64,000 nt of DNA, taken from Planctomycetaceae bacterium. Lineage in GTDB: Bacteria > Planctomycetota > UBA1135 > GCA-002686595. Position 1 is the first letter of the stretch; every line of letters starts with the position of its first letter. Location of the stretch: positions 186,001 through 250,000 of the forward strand of contig WYBT01000021.1 in NCBI GenBank assembly GCA_011525785.1, written 5' to 3'. The notes beneath the pieces were generated by a model. It saw nothing but the letters and a program-made list of their open reading frames with translations. It was not told the DNA's origin and ran no database searches. The position numbers were made by a program, and so were the translations under genes. Of this stretch, positions 51,450 to 61,300 are shown one piece after another.

Positions 51450-54026
51450 ATGAAGCGACTCCTGGGTCTGCTCGCCCTGTGTACTGCGGCCGTCGCGGCC
51501 ACCGCCCCCCAAAGCCACGCGCAGGAGCCGATCGACCCGGTCACGGTCTGCTTCGCCGAGGGCACGGACCCCTCCTACGTCGAGTGGTTCCAGTCCACCC
51601 TCTATCCGCAGCCGGAGTACCAGCCCGGCACCCGCTGGCCTGGCACCCAGGGCTCGCCCATCACGCTGCGCTGGAGCATCGTCCCCGACGGCTTGAGCAT
51701 CCCTTCGGCGGGCTCAGGCGACCCCTCGGGCAACAGCGAGATGTTCGCGCGCCTGGATTCGCTGTTCGCGGCCCAGGGCGGTCGCGCGACCTGGCTCGCG
51801 CGGCTCCAGAACTGCTTCGACCGCTGGGAGCAGATCACCGGCATCGACTACGTGCGCGTGACCGCGGCGGGCGTCGACTGGGACGACGGCGCGGCCTGGG
51901 GGTCGGGCCTGAGCGCGACCCGCGGCGACATCCGCCTGTCGATGCGCAACATCGACGGCGCGAACGGCACGCTCGGCTACACGTTCTTCCCCACCAACGG
52001 GGACATGGTGCTCGACCGCTCCGAGAACTGGGGCAGCAGCACCAACAGCAACCGGTTCATGCGCAACATCATCATGCATGAACTCGGCCACTCGATCGGC
52101 ATGCCGCACGTGTGCTCGAACAACACCGGCCAGTTGCTCGAGCCGTTCCTCGACACCAGCTTCGACGGACCGCGCCAGGACGACTTCCGCGCTTCGCAGC
52201 GCATGTACGGCGACCCCAACGAGGCCGACAACTCGAGCGCCAACGCCACGCCGATCGCGTTCTCGAACGGCGTCTCGCTCACGCTCGGCACGCCGCCGTT
52301 GCCGCTGACCAGCACCAACGACGCGAACGCCACCACGCTCTCGATCGACGCCAATGGCGAGGTCGACTACTTCAGCGTCACGGTCACGCAGGCCTCCGAA
52401 CTCGACGTCACGGTGACGCCGTTCGGCACGACCTACGACGACAACGCGCAGGCCGCCAACGGCTCCTGCAACAGCGGAACGTCCATCAATGCGCTGACGC
52501 GCGCGAACCTCGCGGTCACGGTGTACGGCACCAACGGAACGACGGTGCTCGCCACGGCGAACGGCGCCGCGGCGGGTGTGGCCGAGTCGCTGGTCAACGT
52601 TTCGCTCGGCGGCGCAGGCACGTACTTCATCGCCGTGAGCGAGACCGACTCGCCCACGCAGACCCAGGCCTACAAGCTCACGGTGCGCGTCGACCCGGGC
52701 GCGGGCTGCCCCGACTCGGACGGCGACGGCGTCAACGACTGCATCGACGGCTGCCCGTTCGACCCGCTCAAGATCGACCCGGGCCAGTGCGGCTGCGGCG
52801 TGGTGGACGTCGACACCGACGGTGACTCGGTCGCCGACTGCATCGACAACTGCCCCGACTTCGCCAACGCGCAGCAGGCGGATGCCGACGGCGACGGTGT
52901 GGGCAACGTGTGCGACAACTGCCGCGACGATCCCAACCCCGATCAGGACGACGGCGACGCGGACTCGATCGGTGATGTGTGCGACAACTGCCCCAGCACC
53001 TTCAATCCGACGCAATCCGATGCGGACCTCGACGACGTCGGCGACGCCTGCGACGGCTGCCCGAACGACGCGAACAAGGTCGCTCCGGGTCAGTGCGGCT
53101 GCGGCGTGGCGGACACCGACAACGACGGCGACGGCGTGGCCAACTGCAACGACGGCTGCCCGAACGATCCGAACAAGGTCGCTCCGGGCCAGTGCGGCTG
53201 CGGCGTGGCGGACACCGACAACGACGGCGACGGCGTGGCCAACTGCAACGACGGCTGCCCGAACGATCCGAACAAGGTCGCTCCGGGCCAGTGCGGCTGC
53301 GGCGTGGCGGATCTCGACACGGACGGCGACGGCGTGGCCAACTGCAACGACGGCTGCCCGACCGACCCGAACAAGGTCTCGCCCGGCCAGTGCGGTTGCG
53401 GCGTGGTCGACACCGACACCGACGGCGACACGATCGCCGACTGCGTCGACAACTGCGACAACATCGCCAATCCGTCTCAGGCGGACTGCGACCTCGACAA
53501 CGTGGGCGACGCCTGCGAGATCGCGGCCGGCACGCAGTGGGACACCAACGGCAACACGATCCCCGACCAGTGCGAGGGTTGCCCGAACGTGTTCACCTAC
53601 TGCACGGCGGGCACCTCGACGGCCGGTTGCGCCCCGGTGATCTCGACCACGGGCGTTCCCAGCGCGAGCGCCAGCTCGGGCTTCGTGGTCAACGTGAACA
53701 ACCTCGAAGGCCAGCGCGCGGGCTTGATGTTCTACACCGTGCTCGGACCCCGTCCGCCGCTGGTGTGGGCGCCGGGCAGCACGAGCTACCTGTGCGTCAA
53801 GTCGCCGACGCAGCGCACGGGTTCGCAGAACTCGGGCGGCACAGCGGGCGCGTGCAACGGCTCGTTCTCGCTCGACGTGCTCGACTACTGGGCGACGCAT
53901 CCGTCGGCCCTGGGTCAGCCGGTGACCGCGGGTCTGGTGGTCAACCTCCAGGCCTGGTACCGCGACCCGTCGGCCCCGGGCACCACCAACCTCTCGGGCG
54001 CTCTGCAGTTCACGGCCTGCCCGTGA
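51450..54026 (+). CDS. Secreted matrixin-type zinc metalloprotease with TSP3 repeats and four-cysteine C-terminal domain
   Basis: An 858-residue secreted protein with signal peptide MKRLLGLLALCTAAVAATAPQSHAQ. The catalytic domain (about 70-260) has the full matrixin/metzincin zinc site HELGHSIGMPH at 210-220. Between about 275 and 415 is a beta-sandwich region similar to bacterial pre-peptidase C-terminal domains (FSVTVTQASELDVTVTP; GTYFIAVSETDSPTQTQAYKL). Residues about 420-700 are thrombospondin type 3 calcium-binding repeats (DxDxDGVxDCxDxCP), including four nearly identical 33-residue units at 53055-53450. The C-terminal 140 residues are the shared module (YCTAGTSTAGC, LCVKSP, ACNG in place of CDG, WYRDP, NLSGALQFTAC). 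It probably degrades extracellular protein or matures surface proteins. Confidence 0.92.
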   Translation: MKRLLGLLALCTAAVAATAPQSHAQEPIDPVTVCFAEGTDPSYVEWFQSTLYPQPEYQPGTRWPGTQGSPITLRWSIVPDGLSIPSAGSGDPSGNSEMFARLDSLFAAQGGRATWLARLQNCFDRWEQITGIDYVRVTAAGVDWDDGAAWGSGLSATRGDIRLSMRNIDGANGTLGYTFFPTNGDMVLDRSENWGSSTNSNRFMRNIIMHELGHSIGMPHVCSNNTGQLLEPFLDTSFDGPRQDDFRASQRMYGDPNEADNSSANATPIAFSNGVSLTLGTPPLPLTSTNDANATTLSIDANGEVDYFSVTVTQASELDVTVTPFGTTYDDNAQAANGSCNSGTSINALTRANLAVTVYGTNGTTVLATANGAAAGVAESLVNVSLGGAGTYFIAVSETDSPTQTQAYKLTVRVDPGAGCPDSDGDGVNDCIDGCPFDPLKIDPGQCGCGVVDVDTDGDSVADCIDNCPDFANAQQADADGDGVGNVCDNCRDDPNPDQDDGDADSIGDVCDNCPSTFNPTQSDADLDDVGDACDGCPNDANKVAPGQCGCGVADTDNDGDGVANCNDGCPNDPNKVAPGQCGCGVADTDNDGDGVANCNDGCPNDPNKVAPGQCGCGVADLDTDGDGVANCNDGCPTDPNKVSPGQCGCGVVDTDTDGDTIADCVDNCDNIANPSQADCDLDNVGDACEIAAGTQWDTNGNTIPDQCEGCPNVFTYCTAGTSTAGCAPVISTTGVPSASASSGFVVNVNNLEGQRAGLMFYTVLGPRPPLVWAPGSTSYLCVKSPTQRTGSQNSGGTAGACNGSFSLDVLDYWATHPSALGQPVTAGLVVNLQAWYRDPSAPGTTNLSGALQFTACP
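53055..53450 (+). repeat. Four tandem 99-bp repeats within the metalloprotease gene
   Basis: Units start at 53055, 53154, 53253 and 53352, each 99 bp (33 codons). Units 1-3 are nearly identical at DNA level (GCPND...DNDGDGVANCND); unit 4 is more diverged. A fifth, older relative begins near 52752. The reading frame is kept, so they encode Asp-rich calcium-binding TSP3 blocks. Confidence 0.92.
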
Positions 54027-54233
54027 TCGCGCCCTGTTCGTGATCGCGCCGGGCGCAACGCCCGCGGGGAGCGAGGTCAGCACCTGACCTGAGCCCTCCG
54101 CGAGCGCGCACCCTGCGAGTCGCCGATCCTGCAAGGACGGCGGCTCACAACTCGAGACTGCTCCACGCGAGGCGTGCGGACCACCGCACGCCTCGCTGCT
54201 TTGGCGGCGGACGCACGCTGCAAATTCAAAGCG
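54027..54233. other. Spacer after the metalloprotease gene
   Basis: The stop of the protease falls within a 12-bp direct repeat (CGTGATCGCGCC at 54022-54033 and 54039-54050). A short GGGCG/CGCCC hairpin follows at about 54050-54062 but has no T-run. Nothing else is recognised. Confidence 0.5.
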
Positions 54234-54265
54234 CCACTTTGGATATGCATGAATATCCAAAGTGG
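54234..54265. promoter_or_regulatory. Perfect 13-bp inverted repeat, AT-rich, possible operator of a lost gene
   Basis: CCACTTTGGATAT (54234-54246) is followed by a six-base spacer and its perfect complement (54253-54265). A base composition this AT-rich stands out from the surrounding DNA. It lies about 235 bases upstream of the DUF4143 remnant. It may be the operator or promoter of the ancestral gene, or a hairpin; no T-run follows. Confidence 0.6.
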
Positions 54266-54496
54266 GGCCGCGCAGAGGCCGGAGGCACTCGCCGCGACCC
54301 GCGGCGGCGTTAGTTGCTGCGCAGCCCGCGCCAGGCTGGCGAGGGCACGCGCTTGCGCGAGCGCTATCCCGCCGCGGTAGGGCGCGACCTGCTCGAGAGC
54401 AATCGCCACCTGCGCCCTCTGTAGCGCCCGGCCTTTTTCGCGAGGAGTTGCTACCGCTCGCGCCTGGCAGTCATCGACGAACCGCGCGGGCTGGCC

Positions 54497-54790
54497 GTGC
54501 GCCAGCACCAGTTGGCCCATGATTCGTCGCTGGAACGCAGCTACTCAGGCCTCCACTACGACCTCTCCCATTGGAGGCTCTCGACCGGCGTCGAGGTCGA
54601 CTTCATCGCGGGCGAGATGCAAGTCGCCATCGAGGCCAAGAGCGCGCGACGCATCGACGACGACGACCTCAAGGGGCTGCGCTAACTCGCCCGTGACCAC
54701 GTGCGCCTCCAGCGCCGCGTCTTCGTCTGCCTCGAGGACCGTGCGCGCCGCACCGACGACGGCATCGAGATCTTGCCCTGGCGCAGCTCA
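54497..54790 (+). pseudogene. Decayed C-terminal part of a DUF4143/AAA ATP-binding protein
   Basis: One frame reads YDLSHWRLSTGVEVDFIAGE, then MQVAIEAKSARRIDDDDLKGLR, a TAA stop at 54683-54685, then in the same frame LARDHVRLQRRVFVCLEDRA and TDDGIEILPWRSS. This is the PD-(D/E)xK-like C-terminal block of DUF4143 ATP-binding proteins (VDF...IEAKS...DLKGL...VCLE...DGIEILPW). The N-terminal ATPase with its Walker motifs is absent upstream, so both a large deletion and a nonsense change are present. The gene is therefore not functional. It borders the restriction-modification gene, whose 3' end begins at 54851. Confidence 0.78.
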
Positions 54791-54850
54791 CGTGCCGTGG
54801 AAGCGCGCTTCGCTCGGAAGTCTCCGCTGCTCTGGCCGCCCCGTGTTAAA

Positions 54851-57800
54851 TCACTCGTCGAAGAGGCCGCCGGCCTCTCGCACGATGCTGTGGCCATCAT
54901 CGAAGGGGCCGAGCGCTGCCAGTTCGGCGGCGCTGATCGTCGGACCCGCGACGACTCGCTGTAGCGCGTCCGCTTGCGCGGGTTCGAGGGCGACGAGGAC
55001 TCCAATTACGTTGAGGACGTTGAGGAGTTCGGTCGTGTACTCGGGAAGCCAGTGATCGGGCTGGATCGACGTGAGCTCCGACGGAGGTCGCTTGTCACCG
55101 ATCAGCGGCCGCGAGCGATCTCGACGGCGGTAGCTGAACCACTGCGTCAGCACGCGCTTGCCCGAGACCTCGTAGGCCCACATCTGCGGGGAGACGTTCT
55201 CGACAAAGCCCGAGCCGATCATCAGTCGATGGCTGCCGGGGTCGTACTCGAGCGTGTCCGGCATCGAGTCCGCGGACTGCGGGATGGCGCCGCTCGCCGG
55301 CACTCTCGGTTGCGTTGGCTTCGGCAAGCGTGGTGGGCCGGCCGGGCGATCAGCACTCACGTCCACGAAACGCTCGCCAAAAGTCTGGGCCCACACGGAG
55401 CGTCGGCCGAGCTCGGCGACTTCATCGAACAGAGTGCCCGTGGCGGTGAGCGGTACTTTAAGTCCGGGCGTGGCTAGGTCGGCCTCGAAGCGCGCGATGT
55501 ACCCCGCATGACTGGCGATCCCAACGATGTACGCAAACATGTCGCGAGCACCGACTTCGCGACCTAATTTCTCGCTGAGCACTTCAAGCAGCCGCGGCGG
55601 GATGTTGGTTCCCCCGGACCGCCGCGTGTCGAGCATTGGGAATGCGCGGCCGCCAAACGAGCCCTTGTAGTGATCCAAGTCGGGAATCAACGCCGTCACG
55701 GTCAGCGCTGGGCCCGATGAAGGGGAAACCCGGCTCAGCGCGGTGATGTAGACTTGATCATCGCTGTGCAGCGCCCACAAATCGGGGTTGGGTCGGTTGA
55801 TCAAGCGACTGTCCGGGATGATGAACTGACGATCGAGCGTGCGGAATCCGTATCGAATCGGTGGCACGCAGGCGCCTCGATCTGCGGCCAAAGCGATGGC
55901 GCGATGCGCGTGGCCGGCCAAGCCCTTCTCGACGCGCCGGTTCACGTGGCGGTCTCCGAGTTCACCCCTGTTCATGTGTGGCTGAAAGAGTTCGTCCTTC
56001 GACTTCACCGGCGCATCGACGAGCTTCTTCCATCTCCGGACGAGTGTCTCGCGGTCCGGCGCGATGACCCACGTCCGCCCCGGCATCACGCCAGAGCCGT
56101 TGTAGAGGAAGAACGCGTCGAGGCTCGGGTAGGTCGCCCATGCACCCTTGGCGCTCGGTGTGAACGGGGCGCGCCAGTCCGTCGAACACGTCTGCCAGTC
56201 CCCTGACTCGAGGCGCAGCGCGCTCAGAGCCTTGAACTTGTCCTTCCGATCCGCGCTGGCGAGCGCGGTGAAGCGCACGTGCGCTGGCGTGCTCGTGTCC
56301 GCCTTCGGCGATCTAGATGCCAAGACGATGCAGACCGGCTGCTGCACGCCCTGGAAAACTCGTGTCGCAACCTCGGGCTGGTGCCCCTCGGGGGAGCAAT
56401 CGATGACCCAGATGTCGTCGCATGTGCGCCGCAGGTAGTCGCGCATCCTCTCGAAACCTGGGCCGGTCAGAAAGCCAGCAACTGTGATGTAGCAGACGAT
56501 TCCGCTGCGATCGTGGGCGTGATGATCGAACACTTTCCATGTCGCCCAACGCCAGAAGTACACGTACAAGTTCCGAAGGTGCTTGGCGTGCGCGCCGACT
56601 CCCCAGTCGCGAGGCGGCATCCAGTCGACCAGCGGCGCGCGTTGAGGGCTATCTCCAACCGATCCCTCGATCCACCCGCCACGTCCCTTGGCCTTCTCCT
56701 TGTACGGTGGATTGCCGATCACAACGGTGATCGGCACATCACGCTTGATCTTGTCCGCTTCCTTTTTGGACGTGGCGATGGGCGCGAGCATCGCTGGGAA
56801 CCAGGACTTGTCCTCGGCAGGATCCCCGAGTGTGTCTGTAACGAACATCCGCATGGAGCTCTGCGGCGCGGACCTCGTCAGCTCGACGATCTCAGCGAAA
56901 ACCCGGAGCTGTGCGACGGCGAAGGGGCCCAACTGCGCTTCGAACGCCACCAACCGCTTGGCCGAGTCATTGACGGCTCCATACACCGCACCCTGACCTT
57001 CGTCGGTCTCGACTGCATCTGCTATGTGCCGCAAGATTCCGAGCAAAAACGTGCCCGTGCCCATTGCGGGGTCGCAGATGGTCACAGCGGGTGATGCCAG
57101 ACCCGTCGGCTGCTTGAACCTCGCACTCCGGAGAAGCTCGTCGACGAGCCGCACCATCGCGCGGACGACTTCAGGCGGCGTGTAGTACGAGCCCGTCTGC
57201 TTGCGCAGATCGTTGTCGTACACCTCCAGGAACTCCTCGTAGAAATAGAGCCACGCGTCCGGATCGCCTTTGCTCACGTGCGCCCAGCTCACGGCATCGA
57301 GGACTCGCACCAAGGTCCCGAGCGAGGTTTTGAGGGTCTCCTGGCTCTCCGCGTTGTCCGTTAGCAGGCGCAGGGCGGTTCCGATCAGCGAGTGCGTGCG
57401 AGCGAGCCGGGCCGACACGGTTGGCAACCCACCGGCCAACGGAATGTCGTTCGCACGGGCGAGCAGGAGCCCAAACGTCACGGCCTGCGCGTACCCATCC
57501 GCGAACGTCTCGTCGCTGGCTTCGGGGAAGAGAAGCACACGCCAGTCCCTGGCGAGCGCGCTGAGAGACTCGCTACCCCGACCGAGTTGTTCGGTGACCT
57601 CGTCGCGAAGCAACTTGCACAGCAACGCAGTTGTGCGGGCAAGTTCGCGGGCGCTTCGAGGCGGGATCGGCTGCCACCGCAGGAACTCGGCGAAGACGAC
57701 TTGGAGCCCAGCGGGTGCGACCACGTCTCCGCCCTGGGACCTGACGTCGCCTTCGAGTCGGATGATGTCATGTGCGAGTTCGCCGTTCTGCCAGAGGCTG

Positions 57801-58174
57801 AACGCGTTGCCATCCGTGTAGAGCAGGTTGGGCAGGGAGCGCAGCTTCTCCCACTGCGCGCGATCATGGGCTTCGCGAAAGCTGCGCGGGTCGGCGCCCT
57901 TGCCCGGCGACTTCAGCTCGATGAACCCGATGGGGGCGTTGCCAACACGAACTGCGAAGTCCGGCCGTGTCTTGAGTTCTGCGAGCGGGGTCTCGCCGAC
58001 CACGACGACTTCGCCGTCCTCGTAACCGACGAGTTTCGCCATGTCCTTCACGAGTTGCTCGAACGGCGCGCGGAGCTGCTCCTCGGGCTCGCCCGTGACC
58101 CCGATGTTCGCGAGCTTGCGCATGACACTCTCGCCGAACTCGCGAATGGCGGACTGTGCGTTCGACTTCTTCAT
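54851..58174 (-). CDS. Single-chain restriction-modification enzyme (type ISP/IIG-like)
   Basis: A 1107-residue protein combining nuclease and N6-adenine methyltransferase. The N-terminal nuclease has the PD-(D/E)xK pattern PDFAVR at 71-76 followed by IELKSPGKG (ELK at 86-88). A helical linker (about 170-325) leads to the gamma-class methyltransferase: GSYYTPPEVV at 328-337, SAM motif I DPAMGTGTF at 368-376, and catalytic NPPY at 488-491. The remainder (about 650-1080) is a target-recognition and specificity region ending in a type-ISP-like block (RYGFRTLDRQFIIPDSR, YKGSFGGRAFPMLDTR). No helicase or separate S/R subunit is present. Codon use and base composition are less GC-biased than those of the neighbours, which suggests acquisition. 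Likely anti-phage restriction. Confidence 0.9.
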   Translation of the reverse strand: MKKSNAQSAIREFGESVMRKLANIGVTGEPEEQLRAPFEQLVKDMAKLVGYEDGEVVVVGETPLAELKTRPDFAVRVGNAPIGFIELKSPGKGADPRSFREAHDRAQWEKLRSLPNLLYTDGNAFSLWQNGELAHDIIRLEGDVRSQGGDVVAPAGLQVVFAEFLRWQPIPPRSARELARTTALLCKLLRDEVTEQLGRGSESLSALARDWRVLLFPEASDETFADGYAQAVTFGLLLARANDIPLAGGLPTVSARLARTHSLIGTALRLLTDNAESQETLKTSLGTLVRVLDAVSWAHVSKGDPDAWLYFYEEFLEVYDNDLRKQTGSYYTPPEVVRAMVRLVDELLRSARFKQPTGLASPAVTICDPAMGTGTFLLGILRHIADAVETDEGQGAVYGAVNDSAKRLVAFEAQLGPFAVAQLRVFAEIVELTRSAPQSSMRMFVTDTLGDPAEDKSWFPAMLAPIATSKKEADKIKRDVPITVVIGNPPYKEKAKGRGGWIEGSVGDSPQRAPLVDWMPPRDWGVGAHAKHLRNLYVYFWRWATWKVFDHHAHDRSGIVCYITVAGFLTGPGFERMRDYLRRTCDDIWVIDCSPEGHQPEVATRVFQGVQQPVCIVLASRSPKADTSTPAHVRFTALASADRKDKFKALSALRLESGDWQTCSTDWRAPFTPSAKGAWATYPSLDAFFLYNGSGVMPGRTWVIAPDRETLVRRWKKLVDAPVKSKDELFQPHMNRGELGDRHVNRRVEKGLAGHAHRAIALAADRGACVPPIRYGFRTLDRQFIIPDSRLINRPNPDLWALHSDDQVYITALSRVSPSSGPALTVTALIPDLDHYKGSFGGRAFPMLDTRRSGGTNIPPRLLEVLSEKLGREVGARDMFAYIVGIASHAGYIARFEADLATPGLKVPLTATGTLFDEVAELGRRSVWAQTFGERFVDVSADRPAGPPRLPKPTQPRVPASGAIPQSADSMPDTLEYDPGSHRLMIGSGFVENVSPQMWAYEVSGKRVLTQWFSYRRRDRSRPLIGDKRPPSELTSIQPDHWLPEYTTELLNVLNVIGVLVALEPAQADALQRVVAGPTISAAELAALGPFDDGHSIVREAGGLFDE

Positions 58175-58352
58175 GTAGAAGGACTCCCTCGACGCATGCG
58201 ATACCGTCGGCTCGTTCGGTTGTCCACCACTCGCTTCGCCGTGCGCTCGCCTCGGTCTGGTCGACTGCGGTTGCCCTGAGCCCGACATGAACTGCACTGC
58301 GCCATGAGCAGCGCCGGCCCCACTGGCACGGCGAGTACCATGGCGGGTCCTG

Positions 58353-61300
58353 ATGTTCCCCATGGTGCTGCTTTGCTTCGCGGCGCTGCAGGCGCCGGCG
58401 ACGGTCGACTTCGCGCGCGACGTGCGGCCGATCCTCGAGTCGAGCTGCTTTGCGTGCCACGGCGCGGAGAAGGACAAGGCCGAGCTGCGTCTGGATGTGC
58501 GCGAGCGCGCGCTGGCGGGGGCGTACGCCGGCACGCAGCCGGTGATCGTGCCGGGCAAGGCGGCCGAGAGTTCGCTGTACCTGCGGCTCGTCAGCGAGGA
58601 CGAGGACGAGCGCATGCCGCAGAAGGCGCCGCGGCTGCGCGACGAGCAGATCGAGCTGGTGCGGCGGTGGATCGACGAAGGCGCGCGCTGGCCCGATGAA
58701 CTCGCTGGCGACACGGTCAAAGGCGCGGGGCACTGGGCCTATGCGGCGCCCGTGCGTCCTGCGCTTCCGGCCGTGCGCGACAAGGGCTGGGTGCGCGAGC
58801 CGATCGACGCCTTCGTGTTGGCCGCGCTCGAGCGCGACGGGCTCGCGCCCGCGCCGCAGGCCGATCGCGCGACGCTCTTGCGCCGCCTGTCCCTGGACCT
58901 GACCGGCTTGCCGCCGACGCCCGCAGAGGTCGAGGCCTTCGAGCGCGACGAACGGCCCGAGGCCTACCGCGAGGCTGTGCGGCGCCTGCTCGCCTCACCG
59001 CACCACGGCGAGCGCATGGCGCGGCCCTGGCTCGACCTCGCGCGCTACGCCGACACCAACGGCTACGAGAAGGACCACCGCCGCGAGCACTGGCCGTACC
59101 GCGACTGGGTGATCGAGGCCTTCAACCGCAACCTCTCCTTCGACCGCTTCACGCTGCTGCAGATCGCCGGAGACCTCGTCGAGAACGCGACAACGCGCGA
59201 CGTGATCGCCACGGGCTTTCAGCGCAACACGATGCTGAACGAGGAGGGCGGCATCGACGAGGAGGAGTTCCGCGTCGACGCCGTGATCGACCGCGTGAAC
59301 ACGATCGGGTCGGTGTGGCTGGGCAGCACGCTCGCCTGCGCGCAGTGCCACGACCACAAGTACGACCCGTTCTCGCAGCGCGAGTACTACGAGCTGTTCT
59401 CGATCTTCAATTCGACCGAGGACGGCGGGCGCGCGCACGAGCCGGTGGCGCCCGCGTTCGACGACGAGACGCTGCGGCGCATCGACGAGTTGCGCGCGCG
59501 CGGCGCGGCTCTCGAAGCCCGCCTGACCGAGCCCGAAGAGCGCTTCGACGCCGAACAAGCGCGTTGGGAGCGCGAGACGCAGGCGCAGCTGGGCCGACGC
59601 GATGCCTGGCGCGTCCTGCGGCCGGCGCGCGTGCACATCGCGAGCGGCCGCGCGCACGAACTGCTCGACGACGACTCGCTGCTGGTGCGCGACGCGCCGC
59701 CGCCGACCGAGGTGTTGGAGCTGGTGTTCGAGCCCGGCGAGCTGGAGTTCGACGTCCTGCGCCTCGAAGCGCTGCGCGACGCCGCCTTGCCCGGCGGTGG
59801 TCCGGGCTCGTCGGCGGGAGGCAACTTCGTGCTCAGTGCGATCGACGCGGTCGTGCTCAGCCCCTCCGGCGCCCAGCGCGCGCTGCAGTTCTCCTCGGCT
59901 GAAGCAAGCTACGAGCAGTCGCGCGCCTCGTTTCGCGCCGCGCACGCGCTCGATCCGTCGAACGAGACGGGTTGGGCCGTGGGCGGCGCGCCCGCAGACG
60001 CGGAGTTGAGCGCGCAGTTCTTCTGCGCCCGCACCGAGCGCCTCGCGCCCGGCGAGCGCTTGCACGTGATCCTGAGGCACGTCTCGTCGTTCGCTGCGCA
60101 CTCGCTCGGCCGCGTGCGCCTCAGCGCGCGCCGCGACGAGCCGAGCCGCACGGCGGCGCTCGAGCTGCGCACCAGCGCATGGCGCTCGCTCGGTCCGCTG
60201 CGCGCGCAGTCGCGCGAGGAAGCCCTCGCGCTCGAGATCGAAGCGCAGCGCGAGCACCTGGAGGGCCGCGCGTACTCGGAGTCGTACTCCGGCGGCCTGC
60301 GCTGGCTCGAGCGCCCCGAGTGGGTCGATCGCGTCGCTCACCGCTTCGACGGCGACAACCAAGTCTGGCTGGCCGAGCGCCGCATCCACTGCGCGCAGCC
60401 GCGCAAGCTCGAGCTGTTCGTCGGCGCCGACGACGCGCTGCGCCTGTGGCTGAACGGCGAGCTGGTGGCGCACAGCGACGAGTACACGACGCTCGTGAAC
60501 GAGCCGCTGCGCGTCGAGGTCGAGCTGCGCGCGGGCGAGAACCGTTTGCTCTTGCGCGTGGCGAACTTCAGCGGCGCGGGCGGCTTCGTGTTCGACACGG
60601 GGACGCAGACCAGCGATCGACGGCCGGTCGAGATCGACGAGGCGCTCGCCGCGGCGCAGCGCAGCCCGGCGCAAGAACGGCGGCTGCGCGAGTGGTTCCG
60701 CCGGCGTCAGTCGCCCGAGGGTCGAGCGCTGGCGGCCGAGCTGGAAGCGGTGCAGGCCGAGCTCGAGCGAATGCGACGCGACGCGCCCACGGCGCTGGTG
60801 CTCGCCGAGCGCGCGATGCCGCGTGAATCGCGGGTGTTCCTGCGCGGCAGCTTCCTGACGCCCGGCGAGCGCGTCGAGCCCGGCGTGCCGGCGGTGCTCG
60901 GCCAGTTGCCCGACGGACCGGAGCCGGCGCGCCTGCGCTTCGCGCGCTGGCTGGTCGACGAGCGCCATCCCCTGACGGCGCGCGTGCACGTCAATCGTGT
61001 CTGGGAGTGGCTCTTCGGCCGCGGCTTGGTCGCCAGCTCGGACGACTTCGGCACGCGCGGCGAGCGCCCGTCGCACCCCGAACTGCTCGACTGGCTAGCG
61101 CTCGAATTCGTGGAGTCAGGCTGGGATCACAAGGCCCTGCTCGAGCGCATCGTGCTCTCGGCGACGTACCAGCAGAGCGCGCTCGCGCCCGCGGCGGCGT
61201 ACGAGGCCGATCCCGCGAACACTCGCCTGGCGCGCGGCGCGCGCTTCCGACTCGAGGCCGAGGCCATCCGCGACGTCGCGCTCGCGGTTTCGGGCTTGCT

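Noticed and set aside
53055..53450. Regular repeats suggesting a CRISPR array
   Set aside because: The units are adjacent 99-bp coding repeats in frame with no spacers; they encode TSP3 calcium-binding blocks.
54174..54380. Short ORF reading through the 13-bp palindrome on the plus strand (and its mirror on the minus strand)
   Set aside because: The peptide is short, the similar translation on both strands is just a result of the palindrome, and no coding bias is visible.
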